A stretch of 64,000 bases of DNA from Microplitis mediator (GCF_029852145.1 NC_079971.1:21823563-21887562); one strand, 5' to 3'. Shown: positions 10,752-24,420, counted from the first letter of the stretch. Numbers and translations are program-made. The notes: generated by a model not told the origin, from the sequence alone.

Positions 10752-13700
10752 TTATGCAACGTATGAATATTCATCGGCACTATTTTGCGTACGTTCGATG
10801 TATTGTTTGTCAATAAGTGCTTCAATACATTTTTTAATCATGCTAATTGTTGGAGCAAATGTTACTTTTGATTGCCCTAGTACCTGAAATAATTTATTTT
10901 ATTATTTATTAATTAATCATTTAGTGTTCATTAATTAAAAATACAGTAGGACCTCGTTATAAAACTAGCTCAGGGCTGTAGGGAAAAAAAATTCTTAAAA
11001 TTGAGGTACCCCACTATTGTGCTTAACAGCGTTTGCGCACAAGCCTCGCTATAAGACTATCGCCGTTTTGCGTTTTATTTATGTATTTGGTTCAACTTTA
11101 CTCTATTATACAGTAAATCTATTTTATGTATAATCATAAATAAACAGAATTTTTTCGTTCTTTACTCTTCATCAATTATGTGATACCATGAAATTTTAAG
11201 TGTCTTTTATGAAAATAAGTTATTTAATCTACAATCTATACGCATGTACATTTTATCTCGATTTTAGTCGTACTGTGCGTTAGTCTTATAGCGAAGTATC
11301 GGCGCAAAACTTTTGAGTTGTTGGTGGGAGAAGCGTTCCGAGCGAGTTTCAACAAATTGAGGGGAAGAGTCTTATAACGCGTAGTCTTATAACGAGGACC
11401 TACTGTATTTTGCATTACGGATCTCATAACAGCCCAGATTAAGTATAAAAAAACGTGGGTGCGTGTACTTATATACGCGCGGTAAAAGATACTTCTTTGG
11501 CGTGACTAAAAGAAATTTTGTTACGTATACAAACAATATATGTAGAGACATGTTCATACTTTTTATTAAAATTAGAAAAAGGAAATTGCAAATCATAAAA
11601 ATTACGTCGTTAGAAACTTATTATTAGATGACTCATTGAAAATCTTTTCATTTTTATGCTCAACCCTCAAAGCTAAGCTAGCAGCTGGCTCTCTAATAGC
11701 CACTTTAGCATAAAATTGACAGTAATTTGACATTGAAATTGCCTGAAATTTGCTGCCCGAATTTGCAGACAATTTGACAGCAAAAGTTGGAAAGAAAAGT
11801 TTGCGGTTAGTTTTTACTCAATTTAGAGGTAACCCTGATAGCCAAGTTAGCCGCAAAAATTGGTATTTCCAAAGTTTATTCTTTCTGAGAAAGTTGGTGG
11901 AAAAAGTTGGCAATTCCGTAAGTTAACGGAAAGTTGCCTTGAATTTTCTCAGAAACCTGCCTTCGAATTGCGGCTCTTCACTGGCGCCGACTTTCTCAAA
12001 AACTTGGCGGTAACCTGTATCTAAAAATTGCAAAAGCTAGAGTCAAGGTTGCCAGAAAATTTTTGTCCGAGTCGCCCCATCTATGATCAAAAGTAGCAAA
12101 ATATTTTAACAAGTCGCCCAATCATTTTCAAGCTTAAAATAATTCTGTTGGCTTACAATTAATTCTCTACTAGCCAATAAAAGTACACTATAATTTAGCG
12201 CATAAATTAAAATTAACTTTTTAAAAAGTATTATTGCAGTTATTTTCTATGTAGTGAAAAACTATAGAATGTTTTTAGGATAAATTTGATGAAAAAATAA
12301 TCTTAATTAAAATTTTTCGCAATTTATTAATTATTTTTTAGGGCAAAAAGCAAAATATCGTTACGCAGGTTCTGATTAACATTTAATGTATACACATTTC
12401 TTTATCTGATTGTTAAAAATGGAATAACAATTTTCATTCAACAGTTATGATGAAATTATCATGCGCGTTTAAATTTATAATTTTTTATAAGAAATAAAAT
12501 TACTACTCAAAACCAAGATCCCAACGAATGGAACTGAGACGAAAGAAATAAAATGCTTGAATGCAAGCACACTTGCAAGATTGTTCCCAATTCTAAAACA
12601 TTAAAAATCGCCCAAATTGCAACTTGTAACCCAAACGTTAATTTAGTAGCGAATGCATAGAGAAAATCGGCCAATTCGCGATAAGTAACCCAATCTAGCA
12701 ACCCTGCTTAGACTTGTCGACAACTTGTCGTCAAGTTGGTCGCAAACTAATGAATACCAACTTTTTGACGAGCAACTCGTGCTATCAAGGTAGTTTTTGC
12801 TCAATTAGAGGTAACTTTTTACTAGAAAAAGAAAGTCGGCAATGTTCATTCTTAGCATTTCAGAAGGTAAGCAAATTTATACATGAAAATGTCTACAATT
12901 TGAGGGTAAAAAAATATCTAACAATTTTTCAAGACAAATTAACAATAAATTGTTGTAAAAATTTGCCTGAAAATTCACGAAAAATTTTTTCTAGTTAACT
13001 TTTGAAGTGAATTTGCATTATAATCCGGGCAGTAAATTTACGACAAATTATATCGCAAGTTGTGTATAATTTGTCCTCAAAAACGGAAAAGTCCGAAGTT
13101 GGCAGATATTTGAAGAAGAATTCAAGGAAACTTTTGCAAGTAAACTTTTGCTAAAGCGAACTGTGATATTAGAGTAGACGCTAACTTGCGGAGGAAGTTG
13201 GTGGCAAAAGTTGGCATTCCAATAGTTAACGGAAAGTTGCCTTCAATTTTCCTAGAAAATTGCCGACAGGTTGCGGCAGTAGTCGCCAACTTTCTGGGAA
13301 AGATGGTAACAACTTGTATTCAACAGTTACAAAGGCTGAATTTGTTATCAACTTAATCGCAACTAATTGACATCAACTTTCTAATCAAAAAGTCTTGATA
13401 TCAGGGTACAGGCGTAATGTATACGACATAAGAACTTGTATTTAAAATCGACAGAAAATCGGTTGATATACAGTCGAAGTCCATTAAGTCGGACTCCATT
13501 AACTCGGAACTTTCCCTCAATTTTGACCCCCACTACGAGCTATGCTGTCTCTCTTAATGATATATATCTGTAACAGCGCATGCGTCATAGTTTACCTCTT
13601 AAGGGAGAAAAGGTATTTGATAAGTTGAAATTTTCCAGAGACAGCATAGCTCGTAGTGGGGGTCAAGATTGAGGAAAAGTTCCGAGTTAATGGAATCCGA

Positions 13701-16700
13701 CTTAAAGGACTTCGGCTGTATATCAACTGATTTTCTGTCGATTTTAAATATAACTAGTTATGTCGCATACATCACAATAACGTTTGTACCCTGATAGCAA
13801 GACTTATTGATCAGAAAGTTATCAATCAATTGCGACCAAGCTGACGACAACTGTCAACTTTTGTAACTGTTCTCTAATAGGCACTTTAGCTTGAAATTGA
13901 CAGTAATTTGACAATTGAAATAACCGGAATTTGCTGCCCGAATTTTCCGACAAGTCGAAAGCAAAAGTTGCAAAGAAAAATTTGCTGTTAATTCTTCTTC
14001 AATTTAAATGTAACTTTTTTTAATAGAAAAAAAACTCAAATAAAAGTTTCCTTGAATTTTTCGTCAAATGTCTAAGTTGTATACGAATTATCGTCGAAAA
14101 CGGAAAAGCCCGAAGTTGACAGACATTTGACGAAAAATTCAAGGAAACTTTTGCTAAGCAAACTGTGCTATTAAGACTACTGCAGTAACTTGTCACCAAG
14201 TTGTCTCTGGAAACACGCATGCGCTCTTACAGGTGTATAGCATTGGGTGGGAGACAGCAAAGCTCGTAGTGGGGGTCAAGTTTGAGGGAAAGTTCCGACT
14301 TAACGGAGTTCGACGTAATGGACTTCGACTGTATATCAACTGATTTTCTGTCGATTTTAAAATTGAGCAAAAACTACCCTGATAGCACGAGTTGCTCGTC
14401 AAAAAGTTGGTATTCATTAGTTTGCAACCAACTTGACAAGTTGTCGACAACTCTAGCTTTTGCAATTTTTGGCTACAGGTTACCGCCAACTTTCTGAGAA
14501 AATCGGCGCCAGTGAAGAGCCGCAATTCGAAGGCAGATTTCGGAGAAAATTCAAGGCAACTTTCCATCAACTTATGGAATTTCCAACTTTCTCAGAAAGT
14601 GACCGTCAACTTATTGAATTGCTAACTTTTGCCATCAACTTTCTCTGAAAGTGTCTATCAACTTTGGAAATACCAATTTTTGCAGCCGACCTGTCGACAG
14701 GTTGCGGCTGTTAGTTTAACACCAGTTTATCGCCAACTTGGCTATCAGAGTTACCTCTAAATTGAGCAAAAACTAACCGCGAATTTTTCTTTCCAACTTT
14801 TGCTGTCAAATTTTCAGCAATTTCGGGCAATTTCAATGTCAAATTACTGTCAATTCCAAGCTAAAGTGGCTATTAGGGAAGTTGCAGCAGTAGGTCGTGG
14901 TTTGCTTGCCGTCAGCTTGGCTATTAGGGTATATAACTAGACGATGCGCACGTTCAGATTCAGGGTTCTCTGAGGGCAGGTATACAACTCAGCTATAAGC
15001 GATCCTACCAGAAATTAAACTCTACCCAGTTGAAGTCTGTCGCAAGATGTCTACCTAAAAAATTTCCTCTCTAATAAAATATCTACCATTTAAAATCCCT
15101 ATCATCAAATTACGGATGTATACTGGGCAGATAAAAAATTTATTTTCAATTAAGTAGGAATCATTTGGGAAGATTTAGGAGTATAATTTTATTATTTGGG
15201 ACTAATTATTTAATGAGAAATTAATTAATCTTTTTTGAGCGCATAATAAGCATATTAGAAAATAAAATTAACACGGTTTTTACGTTAGTTGATGGTATTT
15301 GGGAAGGAAGTTACAAAATGTTTTAGCTTTAGCATCCCAAGTGCTAATTACTCATTAATTAATTAGCTCTAAATTATAAAATTATACTCTTAAATGTTCC
15401 CAAATGATTCTCCATTAAAGATAAATTTTTTGTCTGTTAAATATACAGCTGTAAGTCGATGGGAGGGATTTCAAGTGGTAGATATTTTATCGGAGGGAAT
15501 TTTTTAAGTAGATGTCTTGCGGCAGATTTCAACTGGGTAGAGTTTTTTTTTGTAGGGTTGCTTATGGCTGAATTCTACCCTGATAGCAACTCTTTAAAAA
15601 TAATTTCCGAGCAAGTTCTGGAGTGAAACACTTTCGGCTGACTTAACGACAAGTTTCTGGCAAGCCTCGGCTGGATAATACTTGCGTGCAAATTGATGCA
15701 AATCTACTGCCGTCATCTGAATGTAATTTGACAGAAAAACTTGCCGTTAATTTGAAGTGAAACTTTCAATCAACTTAATGTCATTGTCTGACAGTAAAAC
15801 TTGTAGTCAAATTGAATTCAAGTTTCAGACAATTTACGGCAGCTATACGACCTAGCCATAAGCGACCCTACCAAAAATAAAACCCTACCCAATTGAAGTC
15901 AGCCACATCATACCTACCTAGAAAATTCCTGCTCCAATAAAATATTCTACTATCCCAAAATCTCCACCAATGAAAAAATCTACCATGATGTAATCACTGC
16001 TAGAAAAAAAAACACTACCAAGTTGCATTTATGAATAAACTTTACCGTTTAAAATCCCTACCATCAACTTTAGAATGTATATTTTACAGACATTAAATTT
16101 ATTTTTAATTAATTGGGAATCATTTGGGAAGATTTTTGAATATGACTTTATTATTTAGGACTAATTAATTAACGAATAATTAGCATTTGGGATTTTAAAA
16201 CCAAAACAATTCATAACTTTCTTCCCAAATAGTTTCCTATTAATTCACGAAAAAGTATTGTTAATTATATTTTCTAACATGTGCACTAAACGCTCAAACA
16301 ATATTGAATAATTACCCTTTAATTAATTAGTGCTGAGTTATAAAATTATATTCCTAAATCTTCCTAAATGATTCCCAATTAATTAAAAATAAATTTATTG
16401 TCTGTAAATATACGTTTTAAAGTTGATGGTAGGGATTTTCAAACGGTTGAGTTTATTCATAAATGCAACTTGGTAGAGTTTTTTTCTGGTAGTAATTATA
16501 TCATGGTAGATTTTTTCATTGGTAGAGATTTTGAGATGGTAGAATATTTTATTGGAGCGGGAATTTTCTAGGTAGATATGATGCGGCTGACTTCAATTGG
16601 GTAGGGTTTTATTTTTGGTAGGGTCGCTTATGGCTAGGTCGTATACCTGCCCAATTTACTGTCAACTTAAAGGTAACTGCTTGCTCTCCGACACTTTTCT

Positions 16701-19700
16701 TTAAATTGGCTTCAGAATACGGCAGTAGCTTGAAGTGAACTTGTGGTTAAAGTGGCTATCAGGGTATACCCGCCCTTCTGAGTTAACTTAGTCAGTACCC
16801 TGATGGCCTGATAGCAAGACTTTTTAGTCAGAAAGTATCCTAATAGCCACTTTAGCTTGAAATTGACAGTAATTTGACAATTTAAATTACCGAAATTTGC
16901 TGACAATTTGACAGCAAAAGTTGGAAAGAAAAATTTGTGGTTAATTTTTCCTTAATTTAGAGGTAACTTATTTTAGAAAAAAACCCTAATAAAAGTTTTC
17001 TTGAAATTTTCGTCAAATGTCCGTCGACTTCGGGCTTTTCCGTTTTTGATGAAAATTTGTATACAACTTTTGAAGTGAATTTGCATTCTAATTCGGGTAG
17101 TAAATTTACGTTAATTTGTATAGCAAGTTGTATAAAAATTGTCGTCAAAACCGGAAAAGCCCGAAGTTGACGGACATTTGACGAAAAATTCAAGGAAACT
17201 TTTGTTAGTAAACTTTTGATAAAGCAAGCTGTGCTATTAAGGTGTTCACAAGACCGTCAGCGGACGATATCTTACAATAATAATATAATTCTTGACTAAA
17301 CGTCAATTTGTGGCCAAAAATTCAAAGACGGTTGAAAATGGCGAATTCTGACCGAGAAATTTGTGAATTCGTATTTAAACAGGCTCGTTATTTAGGACCG
17401 TCTTGTGACTGAAACTACAAATGACGGTCATTCCACATTACTAGTTGCGATGAAGTTGACGACAACTTTCAGTTTTTCCAACTGTTAACTTCAAGTTATT
17501 ACCAACTTTCCCAGAAACTTGGCGACACTCCACTGCCGCAACCTGTCGCCAACTTTTTCAAAAATTGACGGCAACTTGTCAACTAATAGAATGCCAACTT
17601 TTTGCCACAAACTTTCTCAGAAAGTTGATGACCATTTGCCGTTAACTTATGGAAATGTCAATTTATGCTGCCAACTTGATGACAAGTTGCTGCAGTAAAT
17701 TGTCGCTATCAGTGTATCCAAAAAAATCCTAATTATCTTAGGCGGCCAACTTTATGCTGTCAAATTTTCGTTCTCGGTGTGCGCGCCAATATTTAAAATT
17801 TGAATCTCAACGCGCCAAAGAAGTATAACTTAAAAAAATAAGTATAAAAAATTTACCTCTTGAACCAGCTGATTATGTCTCAGCATTTTCCGACTTTTCA
17901 AAATCCTTACAATAGCAGCTTGGATATACAATTTACGATCGTCATCAACACTTCGTCTCGTAGCTTCCATTTCCGCAGGTACGTCCTTCTGCAATGCACC
18001 AGTGACCCGGAACTTGGTGCGTTTATTGTAATACTCTAAATTCAAAGTCAGCACAGTGTCTTCCTCGAGCTCTCCCTCTTCCCCAGATCTTTTGAGGATC
18101 TTGCAGTCAACCAAACTCGCCGCATGTTTTACCAATTGATCATGAGACAATCTCAGTGATGCCGCAGCTTCGCGACAGGGCATAGAATCGCATTGTTCGA
18201 ACAACAGCAGCAATGCCATCTGATAAGTCTGTACCGTAACTAAGTACGGCTTCTTTAAGTAATTAAATTTTAATTCACCCTGACATAGCGGATGAAGCCA
18301 CGTTAATTTACGTCCGCTAAACTGGGCATGATAAAAGCTTTCGAAAGCCTGAATCGACCGTTCCAGTTGCTGCGGAACATGAAAGGGTCCTAAGGAAGCG
18401 GGCAAACTGAGCGGCCAAGCACCAGCCTGTAGCACGTAGACAACAAAACCGATCCCCAGTTGATTCTCGGCATTGCGTTCGCGTAAACTTGTAGTAAATT
18501 TAGTATTGAGATCCATCGACACCGACATGTCAGTGAACATACGATGTAATTTATTTGTAAATTCATAACCGCACGTTTGTTTCAATCTATCGATCATCGT
18601 TTCTTCAGCGTCCATCGACTGGGACTGCTGGTGTATCAATCTCTTGGCTAACATACGTGCGTAGAATTTTTGAAATACGTCTTTGTCATCGACGTATTTA
18701 AATACAATTATAGAGTTGGCTAATTTGTCATCTATCTCTGACTCCGAGATACCTTTTGCTGATTTTTTTAACAAAGAATCGCAGTACTTGGCTAGTAGTT
18801 CAGGTGCCCGGGCTGGCTGACGTTCGGGACGATGATTTACTGCAGCTGCACAAGCTTTGTCTAGGGCGGCAATGAATGCTTGGTCGCGTTTGAAAACTTC
18901 TAAGATCATCGATGAATATTTGTAATAAACGTCAAGTATTCCTTCGACAAAATGTAAGTGAATTGTATCACCCTGCAGATGTCCTATGGCATTCAAGCCC
19001 TGCTGGGTTATATGCTGGGTAAGTTTTGATATCACTGGGGTCAGAGCACCGGGAAGAGGACGCAGAAGGGGATACAGAAGCGACAAATTACGTCGGTGCT
19101 CTTGTTCTACCATCGACTCGGCTTCTGTATGGAGCCAGGTAACGTGCGCTGCGATCATTTTTTCTTCGCAGCACTGGCGGACTTTGCTCACGGAGCTGTG
19201 GTGTAAAAATTTACGGGCACGGTATTCTTCTTGCCCTAGTCTCCAGGTAACGCGTTCCATGTAAACGGTAACGTCCGCTTTCTGAAGGTACTCCGCAGCT
19301 TCGCGGACAAAAAATTCACCAGAAGCTTCGAGGAACGGAGTTTCAAAAATCTCTTGGTACATATTAAGCTCTCCCTTCATTTTGTACGCCTCCACGCTGA
19401 CAAATGATTGTATCACTCCGCATATTACATCGGATGTTGTCAACTCTGCTTTGCCAATTCTGTCCGCGTGGATGCCCTCCAAGAGCAGCGTCACCAGGGA
19501 CTTACATAAAGGGGTGATCATTCTTTTCTTCCAGATATCGAGACCCAGTTCGCCGATCTCCATTTGCTCCTGATACTCGGGGGAGTTCGTTGAAGACGAG
19601 CCGTATATTATTTCAGCCTCGGTCAATTTTTGCTTTTTTATGTGCTGCTGGTTTAAATACAAGTAGAGACGATGGAGGTAATTTATTCCTTGCGAGTACT

Positions 19701-20063
19701 CTTTCCAAGCTTTGTGATAAGCCTGCAGTAGTCCTGTCTCTCCTTGATTATTCACTTGGGTCAGGATTTCCGACACGTGAATCTCCAGAAATCTTTTTGT
19801 TTCATTGTATAGACGGTCTGCTAGTGGCTCTGGATACGCAACGCACAGTGAGTACACGTCGCTATTAATAAATATAAAGATATTATTGGTATTAGTTTGT
19901 GGTACTGTGATATTATTGTAAAAAATTATTTTTTTGATGAGTTTATTAAAGAGTTTATTTTATGCAGAAAATTATTTCAAGTTTTAAATCTGGAGCAGAA
20001 TAAAAATTCGATCCTGAAGTTAACAGACAATAATTTTCTGATACTTTTTTTTTTAAGAGTACG

Positions 20064-20097
<34 letters not shown>

Positions 20098-21852
20098 AAA
20101 ACATGCACATGGGGAAATTTAAAAAGCTGTAGGTGCAATTTTTAAAAACATTTTTGATTTAATTTATGGTTTTTAAAAAAATTAAAAAATTATTGGACGT
20201 CGGCTAACCAGTACCGTATAAAAATATGTAAATTTTTGTATCTCTTACACAGAAAAAAAAAAATTTCTGGGCTCAAGAAAATTTTTTCTCGTCATAAGAA
20301 AATTTCCGTTTCCAATTTATCATGCAAAAAATTTTCTTGGGACGAGTAAAAATTTTTTGCTCCAAAAAACTTTTTTTCTGTGTATATTTAAAAAATACAA
20401 ATTTTAAGTTAAATTATTTTTTTTTATTATGCGTAAAAAATTTTCAATTGTTTTGTTAAAAATATTTTACCCGAGGATATTTAGTCTAAGAATATTTTAT
20501 GCTCAACTATTTAATGATTTTTGAATTTTAATCTTTAGTAGTTCGAACTGATAAAGGTTGAATTTTTAAATTTTAACTTGAAATATTTAAAATTGACAAA
20601 TTATTTATCTTTTTTCAGACAATTTGTGTTTGCAAAAGTAAAAAAATTTGAATTAAAATATAAATAATTTTCTGAATTAAATTTATAAGCGAAATTTTGT
20701 CTTTATTCAGAAAATTTATACTTTCAATATCCTTGAAAAAATTTTAAATTTATCCATTGAAAAATTCAAATTGTCGTTCGTTTTTCCAAAGATCATAACT
20801 GAGGGCACTCTTAGGCGTTTCCCCCTTCTTCCTTTTTTAAATATCTCCTATAACGTTCAATGTTAAGATAAAGGGTCAGGTCTTTGGTTCTCATATTTGA
20901 CATAACCATTAAATTCATTACTAATTAATTAATTTAACGATTTTTGTCCGATTCTCAAACCAGTCGCTAAATTAATTTCTGTAAGTTTACTGATGCTGTC
21001 AATTTATCGTCAGCTCGTCAGCAACTCAATTTTTTTTTTCATATTCCGATTCTATAAATTCAAAATTTTGTCTGCTAATTTACTGCTTTGGAAAATTAAT
21101 AAAAAAATCACCGAAAATTCAAATAAAAATAAAAACTTTTCGTCCAATCTCTAATTTTTTTTTCCATAACTTGCAACTTTAAAAAAAATTATTACACAAA
21201 AAAGTTTCTTTTTCAAAAAATCAAATTGTTCTCCAGTTCCCGAGAATTGAATCCTGGTAAAATTTTTAACAAACTCATCAATTTTTAAATTGAAATAAAA
21301 AATATGATACTGAAGTTAGCCGTCTAAAAATTTTTGGATTTTTTTAAAAACGATAGATTACAAAATAAAAATATTTTTAAAAACTGTACTTACAGTTTAT
21401 TAAATTTTCTACACATGCATTTTTTTTTTTTCAATTAAATGGTTGAAAACAAAATTCAAAAATTGCCAATTGTCTGCTAACTTCAGGATCATATAAAAAA
21501 TTATGATCTTGAAGTTAGCAGACAATTATTAATTTTCGGATTTTTTTTTCAACAAATCAATTACAAAAAAACGAAAACTAAAAAAATGCATGTGTAGAAA
21601 ATTTAAAAAAACTACAGGTGCAATTTTTTCAAATATTTTTTGTTTTTAGAATTTATTATTTAAATAAAAAATCAAAAAATTATTAGACGTCGGCTAACTT
21701 CAGTATCATAAAAAATTATAATTAAATTCATACCTAAAACGGTCATTCCAAGTTGATCTCGGTACATCACCCAGTGTAATTACACCTTTTACAGTTTCTT
21801 GTAAAACTCCCCACGTTTGCTTAAAATCAACTTTCCTCGGTTTCAAAGACAT
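10752..21852 (-). CDS. Cul2: Cullin-2, scaffold of an E3 ubiquitin ligase
   Basis: Coding exons on the minus strand are 21852-21734, 19861-17857 and 10883-10752. Splice phases match (AG|C making Ser40; then phase 0 with donor GTAAAT and acceptor TTTCAG), giving 751 aa against 745 in human CUL2. The N-terminus (MSLKPRKVDF...STWNDRFSDVYSLCVAYPEP) and body (LNQQHIKKQKLTEAEIIYG) match CUL2 rather than CUL1/3/4. The cullin homology region is complete (FEQFYxR-type KDVFQKFYARMLAKRLI) and the last 60 residues form the winged-helix neddylation domain. The expected NEDD8 acceptor is Lys695 in AAIVRILKSRK. The protein ends in SYVA, close to the YxYxA cullin ending. CUL2 holds elongin B/C-VHL-box receptors at its N-terminus and Rbx1 at its C-terminus. 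A 5' UTR acceptor (TTTGTTTCAG) lies just upstream at 21881, so a non-coding first exon is likely, perhaps in the GC-rich patch at 23430-23510. The 6.97 kb second intron is packed with repeats. Confidence 0.96.
10944..11405. mobile_element. Tigger/pogo-like MITE in Cul2 intron 2
   Basis: Terminal inverted repeats CAGTAGGACCTCGTTATAA (left) and TTATAACGAGGACCTACTG (right) are flanked by TA on both sides. This end sequence resembles pogo/Tigger-group Tc1-mariner elements. At 462 bp it has no transposase. Inner sequences TTATAGCGA/TCGCTATAAG repeat the end motif. Confidence 0.75.
11640..14940. repeat. Palindromic GTTG/CAAC repeat field in Cul2 intron
   Basis: This stretch is made of short words such as GACAACTTGTCGCAAC, AAGTTGGTGGCAAAAGTTGG and CTGATAGCCAAGTT on both strands. 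Segments recur in both orientations; for example 11955-12010 (GAATTGCGGCTCTTCACTGG) is the inverse of 14505-14535. Ends of the type CCCTGATAGC / GCTATCAGGG suggest members of one inverted-repeat family inserted into each other. The frames at 12507-14648 are by-products of these repeats, not genes. Confidence 0.65.
13471..13718. mobile_element. Small MITE with CAGTCGAAGTCC ends
   Basis: The ends CAGTCGAAGTCCATTAAGTC and its near-complement GACTTAAAGGACTTCGGCTG are flanked by TA. An inner palindrome (CATAGCTCGTAGTGGGGGTC) is shared with a second, half copy at about 14245-14333. The inverted symmetry extends outward to ~13390 and ~13800, so this MITE sits in, or forms the core of, a larger foldback unit ending in CAGGGTAC. 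Confidence 0.7.
14983..15578. mobile_element. Foldback MITE, CTATAAGCGATCCTACC family, copy 1
   Basis: The left part (CAGCTATAAGCGATCCTACC) and right part (TGTAGGGTTGCTTATGGCTG) are inverted copies, and the symmetry runs through to the middle (CTACCCAGTTGAAGTC / GATTTCAACTGGGTAG). It is the same family as 15844-16645 but more diverged. No ORF. Confidence 0.7.
15844..16645. mobile_element. Foldback MITE, same family, copy 2
   Basis: Perfect outer ends TATACGACCTAGCCATAAGC and GCTTATGGCTAGGTCGTATA enclose long inverted arms (CTACCCAATTGAAGTCAGCC against GGCTGACTTCAATTGGGTAG). The better-preserved ends suggest it is younger than copy 1. No coding sequence. Confidence 0.78.
16750..17760. repeat. 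Second palindromic GTTG/CAAC repeat field
   Basis: Same family as 11640-14940: CTGATAGCAAGACTTTTTAG, CTTTAGCTTGAAATTGACAG and GAAAAGCCCGAAGTTGACGG recur. It reaches to within 100 bases of the Cul2 exon 2 splice donor at 17856. No gene. Confidence 0.55.
20010..20218. mobile_element. MITE, TGAAGTTAGC family, copy in Cul2 intron 1
   Basis: One end is GATCCTGAAGTTAACAGACA and the other, read backwards, is TACTGGTTAGCCGACGTCC. The family recurs at 21306-21490, 21505-21708, 22401-22595 and 31275-31476. A 30-base A-run lies inside (20067-20095). Confidence 0.6.
21306..21708. mobile_element. Two adjacent TGAAGTTAGC-family MITEs, head to head
   Basis: Copy one (21306-21490) runs from GATACTGAAGTTAGCCGTCT to GCTAACTTCAGGATC. 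Copy two (21505-21708) runs from GATCTTGAAGTTAGCAGACA to GACGTCGGCTAACTTCAGTA. They are in opposite orientation, separated by 14 bases, and end 25 bases from the splice donor of Cul2 exon 1. Confidence 0.65.
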
Positions 21853-22400
21853 CGTTTTTTTTTTTTTTTATCAATTCCAACTGAAACAAAATTATAAACA
21901 AATATGAGTGTAAATATAGCAGACATTTTTTAATTACATATAAAAAAATTAAATAATTAAAATTATAAAATTGAAAAAATCCATGTACTGAATTTTGAAA
22001 TTTCTAAACCTGCATTTTTTTATTATTATTTTATAAACATTTCAAAAGTTTAAAAATTATCACAAGTCCACTAACTTTACTATCATTAAATAAATAAATA
22101 AATTAATATTCAAAATTTGTAACCTTAAATTTTTTATATAAATTATAAATTAATAATAATATGTTATTTTTTTTTAACTTGACTTGGCATTGAAGAAATT
22201 GGCAATAATCCAACTCTTCAATTTTATACAAATCATCGTGTTATTTTATTCAAATAAATAATTATTTCAATAATTAATCAATTCATAAATGAATAATTTA
22301 ATTAATTAATTAATAAATTAATAAACTAAATATTTAATTACAAAAAAAAAATCTAGAGAATTCTGTTTTTTCTTTTAAAGTTTTATTTAAATAATTTTTT

Positions 22401-22595
22401 ACACTGAAGTTAGCCGACGTTTAATAATTTTTGGATTTTTTTTAAAATGATAAATTAAAAAAAAGAATTTTTGAAAAAATTGCACTAGTAGTTTTTTAAA
22501 TTTTCTATGTGCATATTTTTAGTTTACTTTTTTTTATAATTTATCATTTGAAAAAAAATTTCAAAAATTATGAGATGTCTGTTAACTTCAGGATC
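22401..22595. mobile_element. MITE, TGAAGTTAGC family
   Basis: The ends ACACTGAAGTTAGCCGACG and CTGTTAACTTCAGGAT have the same asymmetric two-end pattern as the other copies, with an inner TGCACTAGTAGTTTTTTAAA stretch. No ORF. Confidence 0.6.
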
Positions 22596-24189
22596 ATAAT
22601 TTTTTTGTAATTAATAATAATAATAATTAATGTAAAAAAAAATAAATAATTAATAAATAATAAATGAGAATTGACCTCGTGTTTAAAAAATAACCAGCTG
22701 ATGACTCAATTACTGTAAAATGAATGAATTTAAAAATAAAAAAAAATATTTATCGTGATATTTAAATAATAAAATGAATTGTAATAAAATAAAATAAAAT
22801 AAAACAAAAATTTAGAAAGTTCTGGACTAAAAATGTTAATAAGATGACATGTACTTACAATTAAAATAAAAAATGAACAAAATCAATTTCTTAATCTTTA
22901 AAAATCACTTATAAATCCTTCGACTACGTACCACTTATTTATCAAATAACAACACATTACTTATTACAAATAAACTTAACATTTATAACCATATTTTCTA
23001 ACTCACATGCATTATAAATATATATACATGTACATATAAATATAATGCAATCAAAATTTTTTTTTGCTATCAGTTGAAAATTTTTAATAGAAAGAACGAT
23101 CGAGTTTACTTTTTATTTTAATTATTGTTTTTTTACGAGGACTGTTAATATACTTTTGTTTTAGGAAATGTTATTTGTTGTTGTTATTATTTGTTGTTAA
23201 TTATTATTTTACTGTAAAATTGTTTAGATATTACTTTACTTAGTGTTTATTATTTATTATTATTATATTTTTTTTTTTTTACGTAAAAACACGATTCTGA
23301 TACAACCTTTAGTGCGAGAGTTGTCTTACGTTAGAAATGGGCAATAATATCCAGCCATTTTTCAATGAGATGATAAGAGAGGAGTTTATTTTATTTAGAG
23401 ATGGTAGGAAATTTTGTTAAATTAAAAAGGTAACTCGTAAAGGCGCGGCGCTCGTTTGCGGCGTCAAGGGCGCAAGAAATTTTAAATTTCGCGCCGCATG
23501 AAAAATGGTAAGTCGAGGACTTTGTATACTTATATATGATAGATTATTAGCAATTAATTTGAGAAAATGTTTCTTACTGGTATCAATACTAATGGGAACG
23601 ATAGCTAAGAAGGAAGAAAGAATAATAAAGGAACAGTATCAAGGACTAGCAGATAAATTATTTAAATTCAAATAATTAGCAGCGATATTTTCGCATTGAC
23701 ATCAATAACGCAATGAGTAAATAAATTGCTTGTGAAACTTGAGACATTGAACTAAATGTTGTTTAAAAGGATTTGAAACTAGGAAAAGACATAATTTAAA
23801 GTCGAGAACTTTTCACTGATACCAAATTAAATTTGTTTTAAAATATCTCAACTACGGTGAAAGATACAAAAAACATGATATGATTCAAATTTAATTGTTT
23901 TTATCATTCATGAAATATAAGTGCTATCTTAGCGCACGCTTTTTTGTTCGTCAAATAGTTGATTGTCCATTAAACTGTTTCCACGAAATTTGTGTGCGTT
24001 ATACGATTATCTGCGTGCGACAAGTAAATTTGAGTGCGACAAGTAAACTTTTTACGATTTTGTTTTTTTCCAGACTTATTGAGTTTTTGTAAATTTATTA
24101 TTTTAAATTTATTTTTAAATTTAAACGAAAATAAAAATTTTTAATAAAATTCAAATTTAAATAAAAAATATTTAAATTTAATAAATTTA

Positions 24190-24420
24190 AAATTCCGTTT
24201 TTGACGACAATTGTGGAAAAGCCCGAAATTGACGGACATTTGAAGAAAAAAACAAGGAAATTTTCCTTAGGGTTTTTTTTTTTAACAAAAGTTGCCTCTA
24301 AATTAAGGAAAACTTAACTGCAAATTTTTCATTCCAACTTTTGCTGTCAATTTGGCAGCAAATTTCGGTAATTTCAATTGTCGAATTACTGTCAGTTTCA
24401 AGCTAAAGAAGATATTAGTA
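24190..24420. repeat. Fragment of the Cul2-intron repeat family
   Basis: The segment with GAAAAGCCCGAAATTGACGG, TTCCAACTTTTGCTGTCAA and ACTGTCAGTTTCAAGCTAAAG matches words at 14100-14140, 14790-14870 and 17150-17180. It shows the family is dispersed, not limited to Cul2. Confidence 0.5.

Noticed and set aside
12507..14648. Five frames of 62-125 codons in the Cul2 intron
   Set aside because: All lie in inverted repeat copies and resemble each other for that reason. No protein family recognised.
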